A stretch of 64,000 bases of DNA, taken from contig CAWGLR010000003.1 in assembly GCA_963823565.1 (NCBI GenBank), forward strand, positions 744,001 through 808,000, written 5' to 3'. The position numbers were made by a program, and so were the translations under genes. This document shows positions 1 through 7,759 of the stretch, in pieces. Positions within the stretch are counted from its first letter, which is position 1, and the number at the start of each line of letters is the position of its first letter. Source of the stretch: RHKX01 sp963823565. Its GTDB lineage: Bacteria; Actinomycetota; Thermoleophilia; Solirubrobacterales; 70-9. The notes under the pieces were generated by a model that was not told where the DNA came from, made no database searches, and saw only the letters and a program-made list of their open reading frames with translations.

Positions 1-1
1 C

Positions 2-319
2 TTCGTCGGCGAGGTCAACCGCCTCGGCGACGCGCTGATCCGCCCGCACGACCTCGACCTCGCGCTGCGGCCGGTCGACGGCTCCGAGGAGGGCGTCGTC
101 GAGCGGGTCAGCCATCTCGGGTTCGAGGTTCGGGTCGAGCTCACGCTCGCCAATGGCGAGCACGCTTGGGCGCAGGTCACCCGCGCCGAGGCCGAGCAGC
201 TCGACCTGACCGCGGGCCAGACCGTGTATGCGCGGCCGAGCCGCGCCAAGCGCTTCGAGGGCGCCGCGGCCAACGGCGACGGCGCGCTGCCGCCGACCGA
301 CGAGCTCCAGGTCGCCTGA
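2..319 (+). CDS. ABC transporter ATP-binding protein, C-terminal TOBE region (partial)
   Basis: The 5' end lies outside the window; 105 residues remain before the TGA at 317-319. The peptide opens with FVGEVNRL and has RPHDLDLALRP a few residues later, the arrangement of the C-terminal TOBE-like regulatory domain of CysA/PotA-type import ATPases. The Walker motifs would lie upstream of the window. The stretch between FVGEVN and RPHDL is much shorter than in enterobacterial CysA (recalled), so this half of the domain is compact or has lost a segment. The family would energise import of sulfate or a similar oligo-anion, but substrate cannot be judged from this end. Confidence 0.75.
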   Translation, partial: FVGEVNRLGDALIRPHDLDLALRPVDGSEEGVVERVSHLGFEVRVELTLANGEHAWAQVTRAEAEQLDLTAGQTVYARPSRAKRFEGAAANGDGALPPTDELQVA

Positions 320-336
320 CCCGGCGGCGGTCCGTC

Positions 337-600
337 GTGCGAGCGGTCGACCTGGCTGCCGGGCTGATCATCGCCTCCGTCGTGGTCCTCTGCGTCGGCG
401 CGGTCGTCCTCAGCGCCCGCGAGGCGGGGAGGGGCGCCGGCCGCCGCATCGCGCAGCGCACTCCGATCGAGCCGGCCCCGGGCCCCGCGCGAGCGCGGCG
501 GTCCGCCGCGGCGCCGCACCGGCGGTCCTCCGGCCATCCGCCGCCGGAGGTCGCGCGACGGCGCGAGCGCGCCGCTTCGCGCCCGCGTCGCCGCGACTAG
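337..600 (+). CDS. Small putative membrane protein
   Basis: An 87-residue frame with a GTG start 17 nt after the ABC gene stop. It has one clear hydrophobic helix (residues about 5-24, LAAGLIIASVVVLCVGAVVL) followed by a very Arg/Pro-rich cytoplasmic-type tail. I recognise no family. The tail composition could simply reflect GC-rich non-coding sequence, so only the transmembrane segment and the position directly after the ABC gene support a real gene. Confidence 0.35.
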   Translation: MRAVDLAAGLIIASVVVLCVGAVVLSAREAGRGAGRRIAQRTPIEPAPGPARARRSAAAPHRRSSGHPPPEVARRRERAASRPRRRD

Positions 601-756
601 CGCTGCGTCAGGGCGACCCGGTCCAGCCGTTGGAGAAGCAGTAGCCGTCGGGGTCGGCGCACCGCGGTACCCCGTTGCCGGCGAGGAACGAGCCCTCCTG
701 GGTCAGCCCGTCGGCCGCCGCGCGCCGGTATCGGGCCGCGGCTCCGCCAACGGGAA

Positions 757-779
757 GCGGCCCGCCGGTGGCGGGCCGC
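757..779 (-). terminator. Hairpin downstream of tRNA-Leu
   Basis: Perfect 10-bp inverted repeat GCGGCCCGCC / GGCGGGCCGC with a 3-nt loop, 12 nt past the 3' end of the leftward tRNA-Leu. There is no clear U-tract, so it may act as an intrinsic terminator of the GC-hairpin type or as a 3' processing boundary. Confidence 0.5.
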
Positions 780-791
780 GAGGTCCCCGAG

Positions 792-879
<88 letters not shown>

Positions 880-936
880 GGAAGCGCGGATTGTATGGGT
901 CGGGGCGCCTCTGCGATGCGTCCGCCCGGCCCGTCC

Positions 937-965
937 TTGAATCCATCCGAGACCCCATCTACTCT
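937..965 (+). promoter_or_regulatory. lexA promoter
   Basis: TTGAAT (937-942) and TACTCT (960-965) separated by 17 bp form a good vegetative-type promoter. The LexA box begins 2-3 nt after the -10 element, so LexA bound there would block initiation or escape. Confidence 0.65.
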
Positions 966-966
966 A

Positions 967-980
967 CGAACATGTGTTCC
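967..980 (+). promoter_or_regulatory. SOS (LexA) box of lexA
   Basis: CGAACATGTGTTC contains GAAC-N4-GTTC, the LexA-binding palindrome known from Gram-positive and actinobacterial genomes. It sits just downstream of the lexA -10 element and 46 bp before the ATG, consistent with autorepression. Confidence 0.85.
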
Positions 981-1024
981 CCGAACAACGCGAACGACGC
1001 CACCCGAGGAGGGCGAGTGCCGAC

Positions 1025-1630
1025 ATGGATCTGAACCTGACCAAGCGCCAGAGCGAGATCTTCGAGTTCATCAAGGGGCAGATCGACAAGACCGGCTACC
1101 CGCCGACGGTCCGCGAGATCGGGTCGGCGCTGGGCCTGCACTCGCCGTCGACCGTGCACGCGCACCTCGCCAAGCTCGAGCGCTCGGGTGTGCTGCGGCG
1201 CGATCCCTCCAAGCCGCGGGCGATCGAGATCCTCGTCGAGCGGACCAAGCGGGTGATGCGACCCGCCGTGCCGCTCGTCGGCCAGGTCGCCGCCGGCACG
1301 CCGATCCTCGCCGAGGAGAACATCGAGGACCACCTCGAGATCCCCGCGGTGATCGGCGCCGGCGACGGCGACTACGCCCTCCGGGTCCGCGGCGACTCGA
1401 TGCGGGACGCGGGGATCATCGACGGGGACTTCGTCGTCGTCCATCCGACCGAGGACGCCGACAACAGCCAGATCGTCGTCGCGATGATCGACGGCGAGGC
1501 GACCGTCAAGCGCTTCTTCAACGACGGCGACTCCATTCGCCTCGAGCCGGAGAACCCGGCCTACCAGCCGATCGTCACGAAGGAGGCCGAGGTGCTCGGC
1601 CGGGTGATCGGCGTATTCAGAAGGGTGTGA
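1025..1630 (+). CDS. lexA: LexA repressor
   Basis: 201 residues. LexA is the autocleavable repressor of the SOS DNA-damage response. Residues 1-70 form the winged-helix DNA-binding domain (LTKRQSEIFEFI, then YPPTVREIGSALGL). The latent peptidase follows: Ala90-Gly91 scissile bond in QVAAGTP, nucleophile Ser125 in RGDSMRDAG, general base Lys162 in EATVKRF. The ATG at 1025 is preceded by AGGAGGG (1007-1013). An in-frame upstream ATG at 974 lies within the SOS box, so it is rejected as the start. A small zinc-ribbon gene follows 4 nt after the stop and is probably co-transcribed. Autoregulation is indicated by the promoter-proximal SOS box. Confidence 0.97.
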   Translation: MDLNLTKRQSEIFEFIKGQIDKTGYPPTVREIGSALGLHSPSTVHAHLAKLERSGVLRRDPSKPRAIEILVERTKRVMRPAVPLVGQVAAGTPILAEENIEDHLEIPAVIGAGDGDYALRVRGDSMRDAGIIDGDFVVVHPTEDADNSQIVVAMIDGEATVKRFFNDGDSIRLEPENPAYQPIVTKEAEVLGRVIGVFRRV

Positions 1631-1634
1631 CGAG

Positions 1635-1877
1635 ATGAGCAGCACGACGACACCGGAGCGCCACCGCTCCCGATTCGACTCCCGCCGCCGGCCCCGCCGC
1701 GGCACCGCCCGCACCGCCGCGCGCCAGCCCGCGCAGAGCGGCCCGCGGACCCTCGAGGACCTGGTCTCCGCCGCGATCGACCGCATGGAGCGCACCGCGC
1801 CCGCCGACTGCCCGGTCTGCGGCGAGCGGCAGCTCACGCCGGCGCGCTGCACGGCCTGCGGCTCGCAGCTGAGCTGA
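1635..1877 (+). CDS. Small zinc-ribbon protein downstream of lexA
   Basis: 80 residues starting 4 nt after the lexA stop. The first half is basic and Arg/Thr-rich. The C-terminus has two paired-cysteine knuckles, CPVCGER and CTACGSQ, typical of a zinc ribbon. A short helix (TLEDLVSAAIDRMERT) precedes them. No named family is recognised. Tight spacing to lexA suggests co-transcription under the same SOS box, so a role in DNA damage handling is possible but not shown. Confidence 0.75.
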   Translation: MSSTTTPERHRSRFDSRRRPRRGTARTAARQPAQSGPRTLEDLVSAAIDRMERTAPADCPVCGERQLTPARCTACGSQLS

Positions 1878-1952
1878 GGGCTCAGGGCGGGCCGCTGATC
1901 GCGGCCCGGAAGCCGCTACTGCACGCCGCGTCGCCCACTGCGGGGCCCCGTT

Positions 1953-2173
1953 GCATGGAGCGGTAGTCCCGGGCGGGTGGCAACGAGGGTGCCCGGTCGC
2001 CCGCTCCCGCTGCTGGGGTCTATGTCGGCAGCATGATGTCCATATAGACCCCAGCGGCTGGGAAGCGCCGCATCGGACGAGGAGCGGTGCATGGCCTGGA
2101 GAGCGCGACCCGGGCTGACCGAGCCCGTGAACGCGCACTTTGGTGCGGATAGCGCCCCTAAGTGCGAGTTCAC
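1953..2173 (+). repeat. Dispersed intergenic element, copy A
   Basis: Fills most of the 370-bp gap between the zinc-ribbon gene and RNase P RNA. Modules in order: a 5' block beginning GCATGGAG and CGGTAGTCCCGGGCGG (1953-1985); an inverted repeat GCTGGGGTCTAT / ATAGACCCCAGC (2012-2054, 12-bp perfect arms, 19-nt loop); a conserved CTGGGAAGCGCCGC...GAGGAGCGG block (2058-2086); and a 47-nt near-palindrome (2127-2173). Related copies are at about 42094-42311 (reverse strand) and 57177-57512. No reading frame spans it. Confidence 0.8.
2127..2173 (+). repeat. 47-nt palindromic repeat, copy A
   Basis: Begins GTGAACGCGCACTT and ends AAGTGCGAGTTCAC; the arms pair at 13 of 14 positions, and the loop contains a further GGTGC/GCGCC stem. 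Identical to 57396-57442 at 46 of 47 positions. Confidence 0.85.
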
Positions 2174-2250
2174 CGATCGCGGCCGAGGATCGGTTGATCG
2201 CCGCCGCCGCGCCCCTTCCCAGCCCCGCCGCCCACCCCTATCATCGGCTT

Positions 2251-2606
2251 CGCGAGTCACGCGACCGCGGGGAGGTTCGCCTCCTCGAGGAAAGTCCGGA
2301 CACCGAAGGGCAAGGCGGTGGGTAACTCCCACCCGGGGAAACCCGCGGGAAAGTGCCACAGAAACACACGGCCGATGGCCCCTCGGGGCACAGGCAAAGG
2401 TGAAATGGTGCGGTAAGAGCGCACCGGCGCCGCGGCGACGCGGCGGCCGGGTAAACCCCGCCCGGTGCAAGGCCAAGCAGGACCGACGACCCGGCCCGGC
2501 GAGGTCCAGGTAGGCCGCAGGACCGCGGTGAACGCGGTCCCCTCGGGGCTCAGGCCCCGATGAGATGGATGGTCGCGCCAGACAGGATCCGGCTTATCGA
2601 CTCGCT
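2251..2606 (+). ncRNA. rnpB: RNase P RNA (bacterial class A)
   Basis: Catalytic RNA of RNase P, which matures tRNA 5' ends. The terminal P1 helix pairs GCGAGTC (2252-2258) with GACTCGC (2599-2605). The conserved 5' core GAGGAAAGTCC is at about 2287-2297, ACAGAAACACACGG near 2358, GGTGAAATGGTGCGGTAAGAG near 2399, and the 3' core GATGAGATGGATGG with ACAGGATCCGGCTTAT near 2560-2597. Length of about 355 nt fits the class. A TATCAT hexamer at 2239-2244 could be the -10. An intrinsic terminator follows at once. Confidence 0.95.
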
Positions 2607-2608
2607 AA

Positions 2609-2640
2609 GGAAAGGGCCCCGGTAACCCGGGGCCCTTTCT
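2609..2640 (+). terminator. Rho-independent terminator of rnpB
   Basis: Stem AAAGGGCCCCGG / CCCGGGGCCCTTT with a 2-3-nt loop, ending in TTTCT, directly after the RNase P RNA P1 helix. Confidence 0.9.
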
Positions 2641-2707
2641 ATTGAGGAGCGAGCGCAGCGAGCGACGGGAGGCAGGTCGGCTCCCCGCCGCCGACCGCCG
2701 ACCCGCG

Positions 2708-3274
2708 TTAAGCGGCGTCCGGCAGCAGCGAAGCGTCGATCTGGTCCTGCGGCAGGCCGGCCGCGTTGGCGACCAGGCTCTGGAACTCGCAGAGGGCGAC
2801 CTCGCCGAGCGCCTCGAGGATCTGCTCGTCGGTCCAGTCCGCCTCGCGGGCCTCCTCGAGCAGGTAGTTGGGCGCGTGGCCCTCCGACTCGAATGCGGCC
2901 TTCAGCAGCGCGAGCAGCGCCGCCTCCTTCGGGTCGGTCGAGGAGAAGCTCCGGTTGAGGGAGATCTCGTCGAGCCCGAAGCCGCTCAGGCGTGCGGAGC
3001 GCGCGAACTGGGCGAGGCTGTAGCCGTCGCCGCGGCGCTCGGAGACGGCGAGGCCGATCCGGATCGCCGTGGCGGTCGGTAGAGCGCCCTGGTGGAGCTC
3101 CGAGCGCAGCCGGGCGTACGCCTTCAGCGCGGCCGGGGAGCCGGCGAGGACGCCGACGAGCTTCGAGACCGTGCCGCCGGCCGTGGAGATGCTCTTGAGC
3201 AGCTTTTCGCTGCCGGCGGGTGCGGTGAGCTCGTCGTGGATGTCGAAGCGGGAGAAGTCTGTCTTCACGGTCAT
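2708..3274 (-). CDS. AhpD-like carboxymuconolactone decarboxylase fold protein lacking active-site cysteines
   Basis: 188 residues, all-helical composition typical of the CMD/AhpD superfamily. Family members carry a CxxC redox pair and a nearby His in a segment like NGCEYCLAAH. Here the matching segment (residues 81-90) reads RGDGYSLAQF, so both Cys are replaced (Asp83, Ser86) and the His is Phe90. Peroxidase chemistry by the usual mechanism is therefore not expected; a binding role or a different reaction is more likely. The C-terminal half (TDEQILEALGEVALCEFQSLVANAAGLP) also resembles the family. The start ATG is preceded by GGAGTACC. A palindrome at 3353-3373 lies in the divergent promoter region shared with glnA. 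Confidence 0.75.
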   Translation of the reverse strand: MTVKTDFSRFDIHDELTAPAGSEKLLKSISTAGGTVSKLVGVLAGSPAALKAYARLRSELHQGALPTATAIRIGLAVSERRGDGYSLAQFARSARLSGFGLDEISLNRSFSSTDPKEAALLALLKAAFESEGHAPNYLLEEAREADWTDEQILEALGEVALCEFQSLVANAAGLPQDQIDASLLPDAA

Positions 3275-3352
3275 GGGCGGTACTCCAGGGAGGTGAGGGT
3301 GGTCCGATCCTTTAGGGGCGTCTCAGAGAGCCTTTACTTCACTTTTAGCCAG

Positions 3353-3373
3353 TAACTTACCTTGCGTAAGTTA
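3353..3373. promoter_or_regulatory. Palindromic operator candidate between the AhpD-like gene and glnA
   Basis: TAACTTAC-CTTGC-GTAAGTTA, perfect 8-bp arms with a 5-nt spacer. It lies 79 bp upstream of the leftward gene and 149 bp upstream of glnA in an AT-richer patch. The layout suits a dimeric TetR/GntR-type repressor; no regulator gene adjoins it. Confidence 0.6.
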
Positions 3374-3521
3374 TACGCGCGGGAGGACGGTATTTCAACT
3401 GCCCTCGGGCGCGAACGGGAAGCACGCCGATCGGCGTATTTCCCTTCGGTTGAGCGCCAGGTTCGGGTCCGTTTCGATCATCTAGGCTCCATCTCCAACT
3501 ACGAGCGGAAGGCCGGAGCGG

Positions 3522-4886
3522 ATGACTGACCACGAGAAGGAGCGGGGAGCCCGGACGGCCGCCGACGTGATGGCCGAGGTCGCGGAGCGGAAGGTGCGCT
3601 TCGTCCGCCTCTGGTTCACCGACGTCCTCGGTCAGCTCAAGAGCTTCTCGATCAACTCCTCCGAGCTCGAGGACGCCTTCGAGGGGGGAATGGGCTTCGA
3701 CGGCTCCTCGATCACCGGCTTCAACCCGATCGAGGAGTCGGACATGATCGCGATGCCCGACCCGACCACCTTCTCGATCATCCCCTGGCGCCCCGACGAG
3801 CACCCGACCGCACGAATGTTCTGCGACGTCCAGGTCCCCGGCGGCGAGCCGTACGAGGGCGATCCGCGGTGGATCCTGCGGCGAGCGCTCAAGCGCGCCG
3901 AGGAGATGGGCTTCACCGCGTTCAACGTCGGCCCCGAGCTCGAGTTCTATTACTTCAAGGACTCCAAGCCCGTCGACGGCATCCCCGAGGTCCTCGATGA
4001 AGGCGGCTACTTCGACCTGACGACGCTCGACGCCGGCGTCGACGTCCGCCGCGAGACCGTCCTCGCGCTCGAGCAGATGGGGATCCACGTCGAGTACACC
4101 CACCACGAGGTCGGCCCCTCCCAGCACGAGGTCGACATGCGCTACAAGGACGCGCTCGCGATGGCCGACGACTGCATGACCTACCGGATCACGGTCAAGG
4201 AGTACGCGATGAAGCACGGCTGGCATGCGACCTTCATGCCGAAGCCGCTCAACGGCGAGAACGGCTCCGGCATGCACGTCCACCAGTCGCTGATGCGCGA
4301 CGGCCACAACGCCTTCTACGACCCCGACGACCAGTACTTCCTCTCGCCGACCGCGAAGGCGTTCATCGCCGGCCAGCTCAAGCACGCCCGCGAGGTCTCG
4401 GTCCTCCTCGCCCAATGGACCAACTCCTACAAGCGCCTGGTCCCCGGCTACGAGGCGCCCGTCTACCTCGCCTGGTCGCGTCGCAACCGCTCGGCGCTGA
4501 TCCGCGTCCCGCTCTACCACCCCGGCAAGGAGGGGGCGACCCGCGCCGAGCTGCGCTGCCCCGACCCCGCCTGCAACCCCTACCTCTGCTTCGCGGGGAT
4601 GCTCCAGGCCGGTCTCGAGGGAATCGAGAAGGGCTACGAGCTCCCCGAGCCGATGGAGCAGAACCTCTACCACCTGACCCCGGAGGAGCGGCACCGCCGC
4701 GGCATCGAGCAGCTCCCGGAGAACCTCGGCGAGGCGATCGAGATCGCCGCCGAGTCCGAGCTCGTCCTCCGCACCCTCGGCGAGCACACCTTCAACCGCT
4801 TCATCGAGATCAAGCGGGAGGAGTGGGAGGACTACCGCGTCCAGGTCACCCCCTGGGAGATCGAGCAGTTCCTGCCGGTGCTCTAG
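3522..4886 (+). CDS. glnA: Glutamine synthetase, type I
   Basis: 454 residues; ATP-dependent amidation of glutamate to glutamine in the cytoplasm, usually as a dodecamer. The beta-grasp N-terminus (FVRLWFTDVLGQLKSFSI) is followed by the GFDGSSITGF signature, the metal-site segment HHEVGPSQHEVD, the ATP/glutamate loop NGSGMHVHQS, and the Arg-containing AWSRRNRSALIRVP. The C-terminal EQNLYHLTPEERHRRGIEQLP segment lacks the insertion of GSI-beta enzymes and resembles the shorter, GSI-alpha-like form. A Tyr occupies the usual adenylylation position, but regulation by adenylylation cannot be inferred. The gene is monocistronic and converges on a small membrane protein gene 5 bp away. PII and Amt genes lie 6-8 kb downstream. 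Confidence 0.96.
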   Translation: MTDHEKERGARTAADVMAEVAERKVRFVRLWFTDVLGQLKSFSINSSELEDAFEGGMGFDGSSITGFNPIEESDMIAMPDPTTFSIIPWRPDEHPTARMFCDVQVPGGEPYEGDPRWILRRALKRAEEMGFTAFNVGPELEFYYFKDSKPVDGIPEVLDEGGYFDLTTLDAGVDVRRETVLALEQMGIHVEYTHHEVGPSQHEVDMRYKDALAMADDCMTYRITVKEYAMKHGWHATFMPKPLNGENGSGMHVHQSLMRDGHNAFYDPDDQYFLSPTAKAFIAGQLKHAREVSVLLAQWTNSYKRLVPGYEAPVYLAWSRRNRSALIRVPLYHPGKEGATRAELRCPDPACNPYLCFAGMLQAGLEGIEKGYELPEPMEQNLYHLTPEERHRRGIEQLPENLGEAIEIAAESELVLRTLGEHTFNRFIEIKREEWEDYRVQVTPWEIEQFLPVL

Positions 4887-4891
4887 GGGCG

Positions 4892-5098
4892 CTACGAGTC
4901 GCGCCGGCGGCGCGGGACCAAGCCGAAGGCGATCAGCACCGCCTGGCAGAGGACGAAGTTCAGCGCGATGCCGATCGCGAGGCCGAACGCCTCCGCAAGG
5001 ACCCAGACGACGACGATGTCGGCGCCGACCAGGGACAACCCGATCGCGTCGCTCTTGATCAGCGCGTTCTTCCTGCGGTAGTCGGCGTACCAGCCCAC
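4892..5098 (-). CDS. Small membrane protein
   Basis: 68 residues with two predicted hydrophobic helices (about residues 19-38, SDAIGLSLVGADIVVVWVLA, and 40-60, GLAIGIALNFVLCQAVLIAFGL), a charged YRRKN loop before them and an RRRR end. It converges on glnA with a 5-bp gap. I recognise no family. The balanced hydrophobic/charged pattern supports a real gene. Confidence 0.55.
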   Translation of the reverse strand: MGWYADYRRKNALIKSDAIGLSLVGADIVVVWVLAEAFGLAIGIALNFVLCQAVLIAFGLVPRRRRDS

Positions 5099-5155
5099 GC
5101 ATCCAATCTCGGATGGTCGGTACGGGGGCTCGAGTCCCCTGCGCGTCTCCGGCCC

Positions 5156-5695
5156 CTAGCGGTCGCGGAACTCCTGGATCCGCTTCGCCGCGGCGGTCTT
5201 CGCGTTGAGCGCCGCGGTCATTGCCTTCTCCGCGCCCGAGCCCTGGGGCGGCAGCGCGCCGAGCTGGCGCATCATGTCGGCGGCGTTGATGTAGCCGTGG
5301 TTCTCGACGATCTGCCCGTCGCGGACCGTGAGCACGTCGCAGCCCTCGACCGCGACCGAGGCGCCGTTCGGGATCAGGCCCTCGAGCTTGCCGGTGCCGT
5401 TGAAGGTGCCGCGGACGACGTAGCGGACTGCGGCCATCTCCTTCTGGGTCGTCACCGAGAGCAGCTCGAAGCTGAGGTCGGGAACCGCCTTGAACAGGCC
5501 GCCGAAGTACTCGCGGAACTCGCGGCTCGGAACCGGGAACTCGAACATGCCGACGGCGCGGTCGATGGCTCCGGACTTCCACAGGGCAGCGGCTGCGTCG
5601 AGGTCGTGGTCGGAGAGCGCCTTGAAGTAAGCCTTGGCGATCGTGGTCGGGCCGCGGCGGGGGGTCTTGGCTCCTGTTTCGGACGTGTCGCTCAT
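5156..5695 (-). CDS. SnoaL-like / NTF2-fold polyketide cyclase-type protein
   Basis: 179 residues. After a polar N-terminus, IAKAYFKALSDHDLDAAAALWK, a central FREYFGGLFKAVPDLSFELLSV and VRDGQIVENHGYINAADMMRQLG form the cone-shaped alpha+beta fold of SnoaL/ester-cyclase-like NTF2 proteins. The family includes cyclases, hydrolases and ligand-binding proteins acting on small organic molecules, so the substrate is unknown. It stands between the small membrane protein gene and the DUF255 gene on the same strand, with 37-57 nt gaps. Confidence 0.8.
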   Translation of the reverse strand: MSDTSETGAKTPRRGPTTIAKAYFKALSDHDLDAAAALWKSGAIDRAVGMFEFPVPSREFREYFGGLFKAVPDLSFELLSVTTQKEMAAVRYVVRGTFNGTGKLEGLIPNGASVAVEGCDVLTVRDGQIVENHGYINAADMMRQLGALPPQGSGAEKAMTAALNAKTAAAKRIQEFRDR

Positions 5696-5732
5696 GCGGC
5701 CAGCATATGCCGCGAGCCGCTCTCCGCGGCCC

Positions 5733-7730
5733 TCAGTCCGCGAGCAGGGCCTCGAGCTCGCCGGGTGCGGTCACCGGTGCCTTGCAGGCGAATCGCTCGC
5801 AGACGTAGGCGGCCGCGACGCCGTCGACGACCGGGCGATCGGCGAGGAGCTCGGGGTTCGAAGCCCCCTCCGGACCACCCGCCAGCACCGCGTGCGGCCG
5901 ATAGCGGCTGCGGTAGGCGCCGGCGAGCTCGCCCGGCCCGCCGCCCGCCGGCCAGACGAGCGCCACCTCGCGGGTGGGGGAGAGGTGCGCGTCGAGCGCG
6001 GACAGCAGGTAGGCGAGCGCCTGCGGGTGGTTGCGTGCGGGCTCGGCGAGCAGCCTGAGCACGCCGACCGCGTGCTTCTCGTACTCGGCCTCGCCGCTCA
6101 GCGCCGCGATCCGCAGCAGGCCGTGGGCGGCCGAGGAGTTGCCGCTCGGCGCCGGGTGGTCCTCGAGGTCCTTGCGCCTGGCGATCAGCTCCTCGTGGTC
6201 GTCGGAGGTGGTGAAGAAGGCGCCGTTCTCGCGGTCGAGGAAGTGCCCGACCATCGCGTCGGCGACCTCGCGCGCGGCGACGTAGAACCGCTCCTCGAAC
6301 GTCGCCTCGTAGATGTCAAGCAGCGCCTCGACGAGGTAAGCGTGGTCCTCGAGGTAGCCGTTGAGGCGGGCCCGGCCGCGGTTGAAGGTCCGCAGCAGCC
6401 GCCCACGCTCGTCGCGCATCTCGGTCAGCAGGAAGTCGGCGCACTCCCGAGCGGCATCGACGTACCGCGGCTCGCCGAGCGCGGCGCCGGCCTCGGCGAG
6501 CGCCCCGGTCATCAGCGCGTTCCACGCGGTCAGCCGCTTGTCGTCGGTCCCGGGCCGCACCCGGGACTCGCGCACGGCGAGCAGCGCCTCGCGGGCGCGC
6601 TCGAAGCCCGGCGGCGGCTCGGCGGTGACGCCGTGCGGCCGGTGCAGGACGCTGCGTCCCTCGAGCTGGCCGCGTGCGGTGATCCCGAGGAAGGGCAGCA
6701 GCTCGGCCTCGAGATGGTCGAGCCCCGCGTCCTCGAGTGCGGCGCGCGCCTCCAGCGGCGTCCAGGTGTAGAAGCGGCCCTCCTCGCCCTCGGAGTCCGC
6801 GTCGAGGGCGGAGTAGAAGCCGCCCTCGGGCCCGCGCATCTCCCGCAGCGCCCAGTCGAGGATGCCGGTCGCGACGTCGCGGTAGCGATCGTGCCCGAGC
6901 TCCTTCCAGGCCCGCAGATAGGTGCGGGCGAGGAGGGCATTGTCGTAGAGCATCTTCTCGAAGTGGGGGACGATCCAGCCGGCGTCGACGGCGTAGCGCG
7001 CGAAGCCGCCGCCGAGCTGATCGTGGATCCCGCCCGCTGCCATCGCGTCGAGCGTCAGCTCGACCGGCTCGGTCTCGCCGACCGCCAGCAGGAGGTCGAG
7101 CGCGCTCGCCGGCGGGAACTTCGGCGCCCCGCCGAAGCCGCCGTTGCGGCGGTCGATGTCCGAGAGCAGATTCGCGACGGCCTCCCGCAGCAGCCCCGGG
7201 TCGAACTCCTCGACCGTCGCCGGCACCCTCGCCATCGCCCCGAGTTGATCGCGCGTCCTCGCCGACGCGGCGCCGATGTTCTCGCGCTGCTCCCGCCAGG
7301 CTTGGTCGACCGCCTCGAGCACCATCCGGAAGCTCGGCATCCCCTCCCTCGGCTCCGGCGGGAAGTAGGTGCCGCAGTGGAAGGGGACGCCGTCGGGATC
7401 GCAGAACGCGGTCAGCGGCCAGCCGCCATGGCCGGTCATCCCCTGGACGGCCTCCATGTAGATCGCGTCGACGTCGGGACGCTCCTCGCGGTCGACCTTG
7501 ATCGGGACGAAGCGCTCGTTCATGTAGGCGGCCGTCGCGGGGTCCTCGAACGACTCCCGCTCCATGACGTGGCACCAGTGGCAGGCCGAGTAGCCGATCG
7601 AGACGAGCAGCGGGACGTCGCGCTCGCGGGCGGCGGCCCTGGCCTCCTCGCCCCACGGCAGCCAGTCGACCGGGTTGTCCTTGTGCTGGAGGAGGTAGGG
7701 GGAAGTCTCGTCGGCGAGGCGGTTGGGCAT
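5733..7730 (-). CDS. DUF255/thioredoxin-domain protein (YyaL/SPATA20 family)
   Basis: 665 residues, full length for the family. An N-terminal thioredoxin-like domain carries CHWC at residues 50-53 within IGYSACHWCHVMERESF. It is followed by KVDREERPDVD and GGWPLTAFCDPDG..GTYFPP, the hallmarks of DUF255. The C-terminal two thirds form an alpha/alpha-toroid related to N-acylglucosamine 2-epimerases and glycosidases. The biochemical role of the family is unsettled. The gene runs leftwards, 29 nt from the end of the marR gene on the same strand. Confidence 0.93.
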   Translation of the reverse strand: MPNRLADETSPYLLQHKDNPVDWLPWGEEARAAARERDVPLLVSIGYSACHWCHVMERESFEDPATAAYMNERFVPIKVDREERPDVDAIYMEAVQGMTGHGGWPLTAFCDPDGVPFHCGTYFPPEPREGMPSFRMVLEAVDQAWREQRENIGAASARTRDQLGAMARVPATVEEFDPGLLREAVANLLSDIDRRNGGFGGAPKFPPASALDLLLAVGETEPVELTLDAMAAGGIHDQLGGGFARYAVDAGWIVPHFEKMLYDNALLARTYLRAWKELGHDRYRDVATGILDWALREMRGPEGGFYSALDADSEGEEGRFYTWTPLEARAALEDAGLDHLEAELLPFLGITARGQLEGRSVLHRPHGVTAEPPPGFERAREALLAVRESRVRPGTDDKRLTAWNALMTGALAEAGAALGEPRYVDAARECADFLLTEMRDERGRLLRTFNRGRARLNGYLEDHAYLVEALLDIYEATFEERFYVAAREVADAMVGHFLDRENGAFFTTSDDHEELIARRKDLEDHPAPSGNSSAAHGLLRIAALSGEAEYEKHAVGVLRLLAEPARNHPQALAYLLSALDAHLSPTREVALVWPAGGGPGELAGAYRSRYRPHAVLAGGPEGASNPELLADRPVVDGVAAAYVCERFACKAPVTAPGELEALLAD

Positions 7731-7759
7731 GTCCGGTGGTTACCCGCCGCCGCCGGTGG

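Noticed and set aside
974..1024. ATG at 974 as the lexA start
   Set aside because: It lies inside the SOS box; the extra residues do not belong to LexA, and the ATG at 1025 has an AGGAGGG ribosome site.
2641..2680. GAGCGAGCGCAGCGAGCGAC string after the rnpB terminator as a mobile element end
   Set aside because: Short repeats of this composition are frequent in GC-rich intergenic DNA, and no partner copy or target duplication was seen.
3357..5582. 741-codon open frame on the reverse strand opposite glnA
   Set aside because: It is antisense to a clear glutamine synthetase and the nearby NTF2-like gene, has Arg/Asp/Val-rich shadow composition and no domain similarity.
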